From Vreelandella neptunia (lineage in GTDB: Bacteria; Pseudomonadota; Gammaproteobacteria; Pseudomonadales; Halomonadaceae): DNA of 64,000 nt. A program made the position numbers and the translations under genes. The notes beneath the pieces are model-generated. The model was not told the origin of the DNA and did no database searches. It saw only the letters and a program-made list of their open reading frames with translations. Every line of letters begins with the position of its first letter. Within the stretch, counting starts at the first letter, position 1. This document shows positions 9,074-17,649 of this stretch, piece by piece. Where the stretch lies: NCBI RefSeq assembly GCF_034479615.1, contig NZ_CP140255.1, positions 3,534,001-3,598,000 on the forward strand. The letters run 5' to 3'.

Positions 9074-10486
9074 ATGAAAACGGAAAAAAATACTAATTCT
9101 CAAAGACGACTACTCACAGATGCCGATATTCGTGCGCTCCCGAAGGGCAAAACGGCGACAGAGTCACAAGCTGGACGAGGGACGGGTGCCACTATATTTG
9201 AGGCTCGCGAGTCTGGTGATATTGATGCTTACTTCAGAGTACGGATGAATGGCAAATCTACAAAAATTAAAATCGGCATATTCAAACGCACTGACAAAAA
9301 ATCAGGTCTCACCTTGAAAGAAATTCGCGATAAAGCACGCGATTTGTCAGCGATTGCCGTTAAACACGGCGATGTTAAGAAATATCTAGAGTTGCAAAGG
9401 GAAGCTGAAGAGCGGGAAATTCGTGAACGTGAACTCGCCTTTTCAGAAGCATTAGTAGCCGCTGAAGAAGAAAACAAGACGGCAAGCTTTGAAGAGCTAT
9501 TCATAGACTATATTGATAGTCTGGAAGGAACGAGAGGGATTGAGTATATCAAGGAATTGAGAAGGGTTTTAAATAACGAGCTTAAGCAAAATCACCAAAT
9601 AATAATGAACAAAAAAGCAAATTCAATAACTCCAAAAGATATAATAGAGATATTACAACCCATTTGGGACCGAAACTCAAAGAGCATGTCCGGAAAAGTT
9701 CGGGCATATCTCCATACAGCGTTTGAGTTTGGGTTAAAAAATGAACACTCACTTAAGCGCAAGAATAAGTCAATTTATTGCTTAGACAGTAACCCGGTCT
9801 CATCAATACCCAAAGACCACAAGACAAAAGCCATAAAAAGATCTTTAAACTCAAAGGAGCTCAATTATTTCTGGCACTCATTCTTGAAGTACGAATCAGT
9901 TGGCCCGGTTGTCACGCGTTTTTTACTTTTTCTTACCGCCACTGGTGGACAAAGGGTCATGCAGGTAGCGCGAGAGCCGTGGACAAGCTACGATTTACGC
10001 AGAGGAGTGTTGAAGACAGAACATCGAAAGGGAAAAATTGAACCTCGTATACATTTAGTTCCTCTTACTGAAAGAGCAATTAAATTATTGCAAGAAGCAC
10101 ATTCCATCAACCCCAGTTCAAAATACCCTTGGTCTACAAATGGCAAAAAACCGATTGATATTAATACCCTAAGTGACGCTGTAAATAAGTGGATTAACTC
10201 ACCATTATCGGTCATGGATGGTGAAGAGTTTGAGAAATTCACACCGCGTGATTTAAGAAGGACCTGTGCACAAATAATGCAATTTAAAGGAATACCAGAC
10301 CTAGATTCTGACATTCTTCAGTCGCATGGAATAAATGGTGTTGTAGAAGATCACTATCGAAATAACCCCTACGCTTTTATGCCAAAAAACTGGAACACTA
10401 TTAATGCATTTGAAGAAGCACTAAATGATATCTTGAATGGGAAAGACCTCGACAAGGATGACATCTATAAGTTTGACTTCTTATAA
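9074..10486 (+). CDS. tyrosine recombinase / integrase
   Basis: This 470-residue protein is a phage or island integrase that recombines att sites. An N-terminal arm-binding region (RLLTDADIRALPKGKT onward) precedes a core-binding region, and the catalytic domain begins near residue 270. It has box I Arg in TATGGQRVMQ (about 292), box II in TPRDLRRTCAQIM (about 393, where the usual His of HxLRRT is replaced), LQSHGINGVVEDHYRNN and the nucleophile Tyr at about 427. An upstream ATG at 8978 would add 32 unlike residues, so 9074 is preferred. It lies beside the tRNA-Thr scar, the usual place for an island integrase. Base composition is more AT-rich than the core genes to the left. Confidence 0.92.
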   Translation: MKTEKNTNSQRRLLTDADIRALPKGKTATESQAGRGTGATIFEARESGDIDAYFRVRMNGKSTKIKIGIFKRTDKKSGLTLKEIRDKARDLSAIAVKHGDVKKYLELQREAEEREIRERELAFSEALVAAEEENKTASFEELFIDYIDSLEGTRGIEYIKELRRVLNNELKQNHQIIMNKKANSITPKDIIEILQPIWDRNSKSMSGKVRAYLHTAFEFGLKNEHSLKRKNKSIYCLDSNPVSSIPKDHKTKAIKRSLNSKELNYFWHSFLKYESVGPVVTRFLLFLTATGGQRVMQVAREPWTSYDLRRGVLKTEHRKGKIEPRIHLVPLTERAIKLLQEAHSINPSSKYPWSTNGKKPIDINTLSDAVNKWINSPLSVMDGEEFEKFTPRDLRRTCAQIMQFKGIPDLDSDILQSHGINGVVEDHYRNNPYAFMPKNWNTINAFEEALNDILNGKDLDKDDIYKFDFL

Positions 10487-10559
10487 AAGCTGACAAGCGA
10501 GCGTCCAGTAACGGATAAATGTTTATCTATATATAACCATAGTATTCAATGGACTAACT

Positions 10560-10769
10560 ATGAAAATCACTTTTGAAGTTGATGATGACTTATATGCACA
10601 GGCACTAGAGTTTGCCGAACCAGGCTTAGATAAACCATCAGACATTGTTCAAGCTGCGTTGCAAACCTATGTGCGAGTAAAAGCAGCGCGCCGTCTTGCT
10701 GAATTAGGCGGTAATGCACCATCGATGTCGGATATTCCACAACGTCGTGGGGAACCTCCAAAGGAATGA
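10560..10769 (+). CDS. VapB-type antitoxin, orphan
   Basis: This 69-residue protein resembles type II antitoxins of the DUF2191/VapB family: an N-terminal beta strand and ribbon-helix-helix (MKITFEVDDDLYAQALEFA), then DKPSDIVQAALQTYVRVKAARRLAELGG and an acidic-proline tail. Such genes normally overlap a PIN-domain VapC toxin. Here the stop overlaps an ATG at 10766 that reads Met-Lys-Val-Leu, as many VapC proteins begin. The frame then leaves any PIN homology and ends about 33 codons on. The toxin has therefore been lost and only its first codons remain. That reading is an inference from the four-codon match. Confidence 0.7.
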   Translation: MKITFEVDDDLYAQALEFAEPGLDKPSDIVQAALQTYVRVKAARRLAELGGNAPSMSDIPQRRGEPPKE

Positions 10770-10849
10770 AAGTGTTGTCTTACATACTTATTATTTTAGA
10801 AACGAGGGTCGACGTCGCGCTCAAAGTACGTTTTTTCCCATTGCAGCTA

Positions 10850-11020
10850 TCGGCCGAGGCTGTGTGAAAACGCTTGAAGAGTCTCGGTCCGGCCAAAAAA
10901 TGATCAAAAATCGCGCTCCCTCGCTAAATTTGAGTCATCTTCATTGCGAAATTTCTCCAGATTTCGCGTACGGGCATCAACTTCTGGACGGCTTAACAGT
11001 TTTCACACAGCCTCGACCGA
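10850..11020. mobile_element. 171-bp MITE-like element
   Basis: Two 22-bp inverted repeats with one mismatch (outer end TCGGYCGAGGCTGTGTGAAA) bound 127 bases with no coding capacity. Terminal repeats at this distance are typical of a non-autonomous element or of an insertion sequence reduced to its ends. I see no clear target-site duplication. It lies where the toxin partner of the VapB-like antitoxin should be. Confidence 0.7.
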
Positions 11021-11175
11021 ACCCCGACCTTAAATTAACCTTAGCACATGCCGTGCACGAATTGATCCATTCCCGTAGCCACCTATAATGCCATTTTTTG
11101 CTTGCCCCCTATCTCTGCCCTTTCCAAACTGGATCTACTATCTTTACCGTTAGCAACTCCTGTAGGGAAATGATC

Positions 11176-11601
11176 ATGCCATCGTCAACCGACTGTGAAA
11201 GTAATTTTGAGAGACAAGTGGCTGTACTATTCGGTGCTAGTGAGGATCACAGCTTAGATGTACTGATCCGACAGGGAGCCCCTCTGTCGGCTATTGATAG
11301 GGTCGCCGAATATGGCGTGAACGCTGGGGAGCTGGGTATTATCAGTAAAAATGCTCTCAAGCGTAGATTGAATAAAGGAAAGCCTCTCACCCCCTGCGAG
11401 GGTGACAAACTTTATCGAGCTATTATGGCAACACTCTTCGCAACATCGATTTTCCGCAACAAACGAAAATCAGATATTTGGCTTAATAAGCCGCGAAAAG
11501 CGTTCGAAGGGCGCACTGCGCTGGAGGCTACTGCAACCACACCGGGGTACAAGTCCGTTGTAACGCTTCTTGATCAACTTCGTCACGGATTTGCCGCTTG
11601 A
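11176..11601 (+). CDS. Xre/MbcA/ParS-type antitoxin
   Basis: This 141-residue protein looks like the antitoxin of a RES-Xre type II toxin-antitoxin pair. The N-terminal half has a helical Xre-like region (GIISKNALKRRLNKGKPLT). The C-terminus carries the toxin-binding DUF2384 pattern: KPRKAFEGRTALEATATTPG then VVTLLDQLRHGFAA. ATGs at 11098 and 11170 lie in frame; AGGGA before the ATG at 11176 has the best spacing. A RES-domain NAD+-degrading toxin should follow directly, but only decayed sequence does. Confidence 0.72.
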   Translation: MPSSTDCESNFERQVAVLFGASEDHSLDVLIRQGAPLSAIDRVAEYGVNAGELGIISKNALKRRLNKGKPLTPCEGDKLYRAIMATLFATSIFRNKRKSDIWLNKPRKAFEGRTALEATATTPGYKSVVTLLDQLRHGFAA

Positions 11602-11870
11602 ATTTATTTTTCAATCAGTCGCTACGTCGTCGGCTTTCTTGATTTTCACATTCACCCAGAGCACCTTAGCGCCACCACTCTATTTTTTCGCCCGGTACTC
11701 GCGGCTGTCACTGCGCCGTCTGAGGGTATTAGCGGTACATGTCGCCGCCATAGCAAAGTGGACTACATTTTCTTGGTCAATACCTCGCATGGTAATTCTG
11801 AAACGGTGCAGTACCATTTCCGGCGGTTTCTAGACAGGGAAGCGAAAACTATGAGCATGCACTCATCAAG
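11602..11870 (+). pseudogene. possible decayed RES toxin
   Basis: The stretch directly after the antitoxin has no intact frame matching a toxin. One frame reads LYFFARYSRLSLRRLRVLAV followed by HVAAIAKW. This is similar in spacing to the conserved RES-domain segment around LALLEVLVH, and neighbouring frames give KVDYIFLV. Several frame changes would be needed, and an IS5 copy ends the stretch. The call rests mainly on position after an Xre antitoxin. It could be unrelated junk. Confidence 0.3.
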
Positions 11871-11874
11871 CTAG

Positions 11875-13030
11875 GGAAGGTCTGAATAACTGCCGATATT
11901 CATCAACGCTTACTTGAGCCGACAAAAAATCGAAAATTCAGACACTCTTCTCCCTTTCTTTGTGTATTTTTGCTCCTTTCCCGCTCATTGAGCGGGAAAG
12001 GAGCGCAATCGCCTTATTCCCATAGGTATTTCTCACTGATCAGCAGGTTGCTGAACGCCGCCAGCAAGTGCAGGCGCTGAGTGTTTTTGGCCAGTCCACG
12101 ATAGCGAGCCTTGCCATAACCAAAAACTTGTTTGATGTACCGAAAGGGGTGCTCCACCTTGGCACGGATACTGGCTTTGATGTTTTCGACTTTCTGTCGC
12201 CTGGCATCTAGCTTCTTGCGGGTGCCAGGCCGTTTGGCAATATACCAAGAGATATCGTTGCGGTGCTTGTGCTCGTCGCGTTTTTGAATACCCAGGTAAC
12301 CGGCATCACCGAAGACGCGTTGCTCTTCACCGTGAAGGAGCTTATCGGCAGGCACAATGTCATGGACATTGGCAGCCGTGGTCTCGATGCTGTGAATCAA
12401 CCCAAGCTTATCGTCGACACCTATATGCATTTTCATGCCAAAGTGCCAAGAGCTACCTTTTTTAGTCTGGTGCATTTCCGGATCGCGCTCGCCTTTTTTG
12501 TTTTTGGTGGAACTAGGCGCAGAGATGATAGTGGCATCGACAATGCTCCCTTCGCGCAGCATCAGGCCATTTTTCTCTAGGTGGTTGTTCACTTCCTGGA
12601 ACAGCACCTTGCCAAGGCCGTGGTGTTCCAGAAAATGGCGAAACTTGAGAATCGTGGTTTCGTCCGGCAATCGGTCTAGTTTCAAACCGGCGAATTGGCG
12701 CATGGACTCGATCTCGTAGAGGGCGTCTTCCATGGCCGGATCGCTCAGGTTGTAAAACAACTGCATGCAATGGACGCGGAGCATGGCAGACAACGGATAC
12801 GGAGGCCGCCCGCTCTCGCCCTTGGGGTAATAACGGGCTATCTTCTTCTCCAGCTGCGTCCAGGGGATCAGCTTGTCCATCCGCTCCAGAAAGAGTTCGC
12901 GGCGAGTCTTTCTCTTCTTGTTCTGGTACTCGGCTTCGGAGAAGGTGATTTGATCCATGGCAGCACTGAATCCTATGCAGTTGACGATAGCCGTATTATC
13001 ACTGATGGCAGTGACTTTTTCAGAGCTTCC
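11875..13030 (-). mobile_element. complete IS5 family insertion sequence (1156 bp)
   Basis: The ends are GGAAGGTCTGAATAA on the left and its imperfect inverse (TTTTTCAGAGCTTCC) on the right. The element is flanked by CTAG on both sides (11871-11874 and 13031-13034), the 4-bp target duplication typical of IS5. It carries one intact transposase gene on the minus strand, so the copy may be active and recent. Confidence 0.93.
12014..12958 (-). CDS. IS5 family transposase
   Basis: This 314-residue DDE transposase moves the surrounding IS5 element. It has the IS5-group N-terminus (QITFSEAEYQNKKRKTRREL), the N2 region IVDATIISAPSSTKNKKGERD with the first catalytic Asp, GMKMHIGVDDKLGLIHS, the second Asp in VFGDAGYLGIQKR, and the C-terminal RAKVEHPFRYIKQVFGY with the catalytic Glu. 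The gene is full length and undamaged. Confidence 0.95.
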   Translation of the reverse strand: MDQITFSEAEYQNKKRKTRRELFLERMDKLIPWTQLEKKIARYYPKGESGRPPYPLSAMLRVHCMQLFYNLSDPAMEDALYEIESMRQFAGLKLDRLPDETTILKFRHFLEHHGLGKVLFQEVNNHLEKNGLMLREGSIVDATIISAPSSTKNKKGERDPEMHQTKKGSSWHFGMKMHIGVDDKLGLIHSIETTAANVHDIVPADKLLHGEEQRVFGDAGYLGIQKRDEHKHRNDISWYIAKRPGTRKKLDARRQKVENIKASIRAKVEHPFRYIKQVFGYGKARYRGLAKNTQRLHLLAAFSNLLISEKYLWE

Positions 13031-13034
13031 CTAG

Positions 13035-13751
13035 GAACGCTGGCGTCCAAAGCGCCCCTCTTAAAATGAGTGGTACTAAGATATAAGCATGATTATATGA
13101 TTGAAGTACGAGCCCTCGGACTCTCGAAAATTACTAGTGAAGTGAAGCTACCCAAAAAATTATTTCAATGAAATGACGAGCGGAATATGGCATACCGAGG
13201 CATGTCGGTGCCGCAGGTAAATTAGAAACTGCGTTTTATTCGCGCGCCGTCTTGTCTCAACTCTTACCTCGCTCAACTTTTCTAATGTTCTTGTGGGCTT
13301 ACAACAGCAGTCCTGACAATAAAAAGGGCCATAAAGCTCACGGTTGGTTCGCTTCATACGCTGCCATTTTATGACCTCTTTCTCTCAGGTGCATGGGCTT
13401 CGCACAGAGGGAGTAGCTCTCCAAGTGTATACAGGGTATCTCACAGAGCGCCACAGGTTCGTTTTCGCCTACAGAGGTGAGTATGACACTGTCGCGGAGT
13501 TAATCTCGGGAAGCCGCGATGACGTATGACCCTCGTTAATCATAGGCCGTTTGGTTTAATCGAACACTGGATCGATGTGCCATCGTCAATAAACGTACAA
13601 TGGGATTAGTTTAACTTTTAAAGCAGAATAGCATTCGCAGTTGCCAACTTGCTGTATTAGGCACGCCCAACAATAATGCGGTGAGTGAGGGAACCTTAAG
13701 CTGTTTAAAAAGTGTGCCAGGAAATCCAGAATACAAGAACCACGGCTTGTA
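13035..13751. other. 717-bp gap without recognisable gene
   Basis: Only short frames occur, such as a 61-codon frame on the plus strand at 13344-13529 and a 65-codon frame on the minus strand at 13160-13357. Neither has a recognisable motif or a convincing ribosome-binding site. The first 34 bases continue the sequence interrupted by IS5. I read the gap as decayed island DNA. Confidence 0.5.
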
Positions 13752-14267
13752 TTAGCAAGCGCCATAATTCTGGTAACCCGCGACGATTGCTTTAACGTAA
13801 CGCTCAGCATCAGCCTGCGCGCGGTGAGGTATAGGTAGGTCTTTAAGTACGTGTTGAAGCGACAATATGTGCTGTTTGCTGAGCAATTTATGCAGCTGAT
13901 GAAAATCAGCTAATTGGAACGAAGGCTCTATGTTTGCGGCATCGAAGAGCCTGCTAATCCAGAAAAAATCTGAATCCAAAGCATCACAAAACACTGTTTC
14001 AAAGCCGAGCATGTCATTCAGCTTTTCCGCAGCATCAACGACATTTAACCCTCGCTCGAACAATTCATCACGAGCGATCCCGTGTATAGACTCTGCAACA
14101 TGATCCCAATGCGACCACTCATCAAGGGGGCAAATAAGAAAGCCTTCACTGTTACCTAATGTGTCGGCCCACCCAAGCTCTATTGGATAGCTGCTGGGCC
14201 CAAGCCCGGACGCTTCAACATCAATGAAAGTTATCAAAGGAAGATCAATCGCGGCTAAAAAGTCCAC
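13752..14267 (-). CDS. DnaQ-like 3'-5' exonuclease
   Basis: This 171-residue protein has the DEDDh exonuclease motifs: ITFIDVEASGLG (Exo I, residues 12-23), VFCDALDSDFFW (Exo II, near 92) and HRAQADAERY (Exo III, near 148). It is a compact catalytic domain without partner domains. Related small RNase T-like nucleases occur in mobile islands, but the substrate is unknown. The start is a GTG at 14267 with AGGAG somewhat far upstream, so the true start is uncertain. It stands alone between gene-poor tracts. Confidence 0.75.
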   Translation of the reverse strand: MDFLAAIDLPLITFIDVEASGLGPSSYPIELGWADTLGNSEGFLICPLDEWSHWDHVAESIHGIARDELFERGLNVVDAAEKLNDMLGFETVFCDALDSDFFWISRLFDAANIEPSFQLADFHQLHKLLSKQHILSLQHVLKDLPIPHRAQADAERYVKAIVAGYQNYGAC

Positions 14268-14601
14268 TTGGTCGCTACACTCCTGCTTCTGTTACGGTTT
14301 GTTTGTGACCGTTCTTTGCGAAAAAAACCTAGCAACCCCTCCCTGTACGATAAGGCACTTAGCGCTTTAATCTGGTATGAAAAGAATTTTCAAACAAGCA
14401 CTTTTGTAAATAATTATCAAAATATAATTCAGCTTAGAGTACTCATTAATTCACTGTCAGAGTCAGACAGCAGGCTTTATCGAAGCCCAAGCCTAAAATT
14501 AACCTACAACAGTAAACAGGAAGATTTAAACTTCATTATTCACAATAAATCAATTTATCTTATCTTGGCTATATTGATATCACCTAAACAGATCACATCA
14601 G

Positions 14602-14715
14602 TTATTTTTTTTCATTTTTTCGACGCCGAAGAACATACCCCGCTGCAATTAGCGTCCCAAACATAATGATCAAAATTGGTGAAACGCCAATTAAAAACTG
14701 TAATAACTCGCTCAT
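14602..14715 (-). CDS. 37-residue single-pass membrane protein
   Basis: A short frame begins with ATG at 14715, preceded by AAGGTGA at good spacing. It encodes MSELLQFLIGVSPILIIMFG, then TLIAAGYVLRRRKNEKK and a TAA stop. Residues 6-29 form one strongly hydrophobic helix followed by a basic tail, so it is predicted to cross the membrane once with the C-terminus inside. A TATAAT lies about 35 bases upstream of the start. Such proteins may be type I toxins, phage or island membrane factors, or regulators; no family is recognised. The surroundings are very AT-rich, unlike the rest of the chromosome. Confidence 0.6.
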   Translation of the reverse strand: MSELLQFLIGVSPILIIMFGTLIAAGYVLRRRKNEKK

Positions 14716-14750
14716 AAATTTCACCTTATTAAATTTAATGGTACAATAAT

Positions 14751-14756
14751 ATTATA
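14751..14756 (-). promoter_or_regulatory. candidate -10 box for the small membrane protein
   Basis: The minus strand reads TATAAT here, 35 bases before the small protein's start codon. No good -35 box is seen at 17 bases. The tract is AT-rich, so chance matches are likely. Confidence 0.35.
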
Positions 14757-16517
14757 GTATAAAACACCTTCCTGACTATAAAAATTATAAAAAAATACAA
14801 TATCATTTTAGCTTACCACCCCCCCTCACCAATCCTCTAATACAAACTAAAAACATTACCTACCCCCACTTTTACTTTTTAATTAGCACCACACAACATT
14901 GCGCTTTATAATTTAGCTCTTTGAATTGTTATGATGCAAGAATTTTTATACCCACACGGCAATGTTTCATTGCTATAAATGTAATCCTTCAATTTTTAGA
15001 AGGGCCGGCACATTAACCGTTCATGTCACTCAGCCACACTCAATAGCATGTAGAAAACGCCGAACCTGCATTGCTCCGGTCCCCTTTCCATAAAGCATGA
15101 TAGGTGCCCTAGTCTCTAAGCATTTTGCTCGAACGAGACAGCCACTTGATTGCGGCCCGCTTGTCCTCGATTATCTTAATCGCAAGATGACTAAAGGTCG
15201 CAATCCTATCAAAACGTTCCGACGCCACGGAGTCAAGGTTCTTGCCTCCACGTCTGGGGCTGCTTACTGACGATTTTTTTAGATTAATAACTACGCTCGA
15301 AGGTCAACCTGATGCATAGCCACGATTTTCGCAGGCATCTACTCCGCCCACTTCTGCTTGATCATTCTCAACAATGATGCCATGAAACCACACTGGCAAG
15401 CATTTGAGAGGCTCGACCTCATGTGATGAAATTATGCGAGGCTGCAAATGACGCCAAGAAACCGCATTGGCAAGCGTTCGAGGGTTCGAACTGCACTTAA
15501 GACGAGTGACCATTTCTTACCCCGCCCCTGATGAAGACTTTATAAAGTCAGCAGCTTTATTGCGGATCCACTCGACGCCCATGTACGCCTGAAAGGTACA
15601 ACCATCGAATGCCAGCACCGACGGCCAGCCCATGCTTTCTGCAATCCAGAGCAACAATGTGTAAAGGGACAGTGAAAGTATCGTACTCACAATTGCACTC
15701 ATCAATACCTTAGGCAGGCGCCGCTCCGAGGTCAATGTAGGACGTTGATACACCCAACGATGAACGTGGCAGCTCCCAATATTAGTCAGGGGATAGCATT
15801 CACAAGCCACTGTCAGTTGTTTGGGTCGCGATTTAGCATGGTGTGCGTTTTTCTTTTCGCTTTGAGCTCGTGAGTGACATCTTGGCAGCCTGTGTTAGTC
15901 AGGTGGCACGGCTCTTTAATACTACGCGCTCATACCAAGTCTTATCTTCGTCACACAACACGCAGTGGGCACGCTTGTGTTCATACAGCAGGCGTTCTAA
16001 TGAGTACTCATGCTGTCCATAACCAAAACCTGGCAGCGAGGGCCCAGATATTCCGGCATCAATTGATAGCATCAGCGATGCTGACCTTGCTGGATAAGCG
16101 GAAGCGACTTCTACTCTCGTATTTGCTGAGTCCTGGCTCAAGGGGCTAAAGTCAGACAGGCCCAACTGGTCTCGATATTTCAACCAGTAACAGATTAGCT
16201 GCTGATACCAACCTACCCGCGGTTGAGCTCAAGCACTTCCGGATATGAACCAACTTCTGCGTGTCGTCGTCATAATCCGTCATTAAAATCAGCTTGCTGG
16301 AGATGGGCCCAGCATTGAGGCAGTAACCGTTATTGGTACACGGACCCTCAAGTTCACCATGCCGATCTCAGCAAATGCCAGCGTATCCAGGAAGCCGCAC
16401 ATGTTGACACCGTACGCTTGGACAGAAGTGTTCACAGGCTTAAATTCACTTGATGTAAGAAAGTCCCGCATGAAGGGGGTAAGGTGCATTAAATGACCCC
16501 CAAAGGAAATGCGGAAA
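14757..16517. other. AT-rich then decayed tract without supported genes
   Basis: From about 14.38 to 15.0 kb the sequence is strikingly AT-rich. The remainder has normal composition. Minus-strand frames at 15517-15810 (with a hydrophobic stretch AIVSTILSLSLYTLLLWIA), 15899-16183 (with a Cys-pair HCVLCDED) and 16289-16489 could be fragments of island genes. None has a recognised domain or clear start, and stops interrupt the longer readings. I find no RNA gene or intact CDS here. Confidence 0.4.
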
Positions 16518-16518
16518 G

Positions 16519-16544
16519 CAAAAAGCCCCGCAACAAGCGAGGCT
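16519..16544 (-). terminator. rho-independent terminator
   Basis: On the minus strand AGCCTCGC, loop TTGTT, GCGGGGCT is followed by TTTTTGC. It lies 26 bases beyond the stop of the 104-residue gene and ends the two-gene transcript of 16570-17099. Confidence 0.8.
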
Positions 16545-16569
16545 AATTAATATAATTACAGGTGGATGA

Positions 16570-16884
16570 TTAAGATTTTTTCAGCTTAGCCATCAGCATT
16601 TCCTTCATCTTTTTAGAAGAACGTTCTACAAACATATCTTCTGTTTCTTCCCGCTTGGGCTCACCAATGGCATCACTTAACTCTTTAACAAAGCCATCAT
16701 CTTCAGCGATATTTTTGGCCAGATCATAAAGCTGTGCGCTTTTCACATCCTTTGGTAAATCAGTCTTCTCTGCAGCGGAAACTACGCTTTCAGCTATGAC
16801 AACCGGGAAGGAACTATTCTTTGCAAGAAGATTTCGATTTTCCGGGGCTTTTTGAAAAGTGTAGTAATTATAAAAACTGCTCAT
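16570..16884 (-). CDS. hypothetical protein, second gene of a two-gene operon
   Basis: This 104-residue soluble protein is not recognised. The N-terminus is aromatic (SSFYNYYTFQKAPENRNLL), the middle is an amphipathic helical region, and the C-terminus is a Lys/Met-rich helix (SSKKMKEMLMAKLKKS). No signal peptide or membrane helix is seen. The start overlaps the upstream gene by four bases (ATGA), and a terminator follows closely. The pair is therefore a genuine transcription unit although its role is unknown. Confidence 0.65.
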   Translation of the reverse strand: MSSFYNYYTFQKAPENRNLLAKNSSFPVVIAESVVSAAEKTDLPKDVKSAQLYDLAKNIAEDDGFVKELSDAIGEPKREETEDMFVERSSKKMKEMLMAKLKKS

Positions 16885-17099
16885 TGACGGCCTCCCGAGC
16901 TCGCACCATTGGAGTTGCTCCCTGAAGTCTTAGCTTGCTCAGCATTCGTCTCTTGATCACGCATTTGCTGAAAATATCTACGAAATAAGCCTTGAAATGC
17001 TTCTACGATAATATCGACTATTTTTTCTTTAGTTTCCGTCTCAAGCTTAGAGAACAGACCAAATAACTTTTTCAATAACCATGATATAGGGTTTGCCAT
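16881..17099 (-). CDS. hypothetical protein, first gene of a two-gene operon
   Basis: This 72-residue protein is not recognised. Residues 1-50 form amphipathic helices (NPISWLLKKLFGLFSKLET, then IIVEAFQGLFRRYFQQMRDQ). The tail is a low-complexity Gly/Ser/Asn linker. GGAGG precedes the ATG at 17099. The amphipathic start suggests membrane-surface binding or oligomerisation. It could equally be a small structural or toxin-like factor. It overlaps the next gene by four bases. Confidence 0.65.
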   Translation of the reverse strand: MANPISWLLKKLFGLFSKLETETKEKIVDIIVEAFQGLFRRYFQQMRDQETNAEQAKTSGSNSNGASSGGRQ

Positions 17100-17649
17100 A
17101 GTGCCTCCATTTATGTGTCTAAGGCTATCTATCGGCAGCTACAAAGAAAAATTAAATAAAAAATTCCCGTCGGGTGACCGGCAGGGCTTAATGGTCTGTG
17201 GCGGCTAGAACTATTCAGCGCCAGCCTAGGAACATAGTAGGGCAGCCGTTGAGCTAATACAGCATGTGGTATTTAATTAAATAGCGCACAGTTTCGCGCA
17301 CCCCACTTTGCCAGCGCCATAGAGAAGTTTTCAGCCGCATCCTCTATGCTGTGCTAGTTCTGAGTTGGGTAATAGCAGCTTGCTCTTTATGCTCACTCTC
17401 GATAACCGCAAGAGACTCTCGATATTCCCAGGCCTCTGCCTTCATTGTCCAATGAACCTCAGCCTGATGATCATCCACTACCTCACGCACCTGAGTAAGA
17501 GGCACATTGAAAAATTCCTTTCGTGCATTAAGGCGATTGACCTGATGGGCAGCAAACCTCTTGTGCAGCTCACGTTCAAGCGTTGGCGCATCCTCTGAGA
17601 ATATCATGGCATGCACATCAAACGAGAAAGGTGAATCGCCCCGAGTATT

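Noticed and set aside
10817-10830. A 14-base match (GCGCTCAAAGTACG) shared with 22411-22424
   Set aside because: In 64 kb several 14-mer matches are expected by chance, and the flanks do not match.
14268-14666. 132-codon plus-strand frame (TTG start) divergent from the DnaQ-like gene
   Set aside because: It starts at the base next to the other gene's start with no room for a promoter, has no ribosome-binding site and no motif, and runs into sequence complementary to the small membrane protein gene.
15517-15810. 97-codon minus-strand frame with a hydrophobic segment
   Set aside because: No ribosome-binding site, no recognised family, and a Cys/Trp-rich N-terminus that looks non-coding; kept only as a note in the gap entry.
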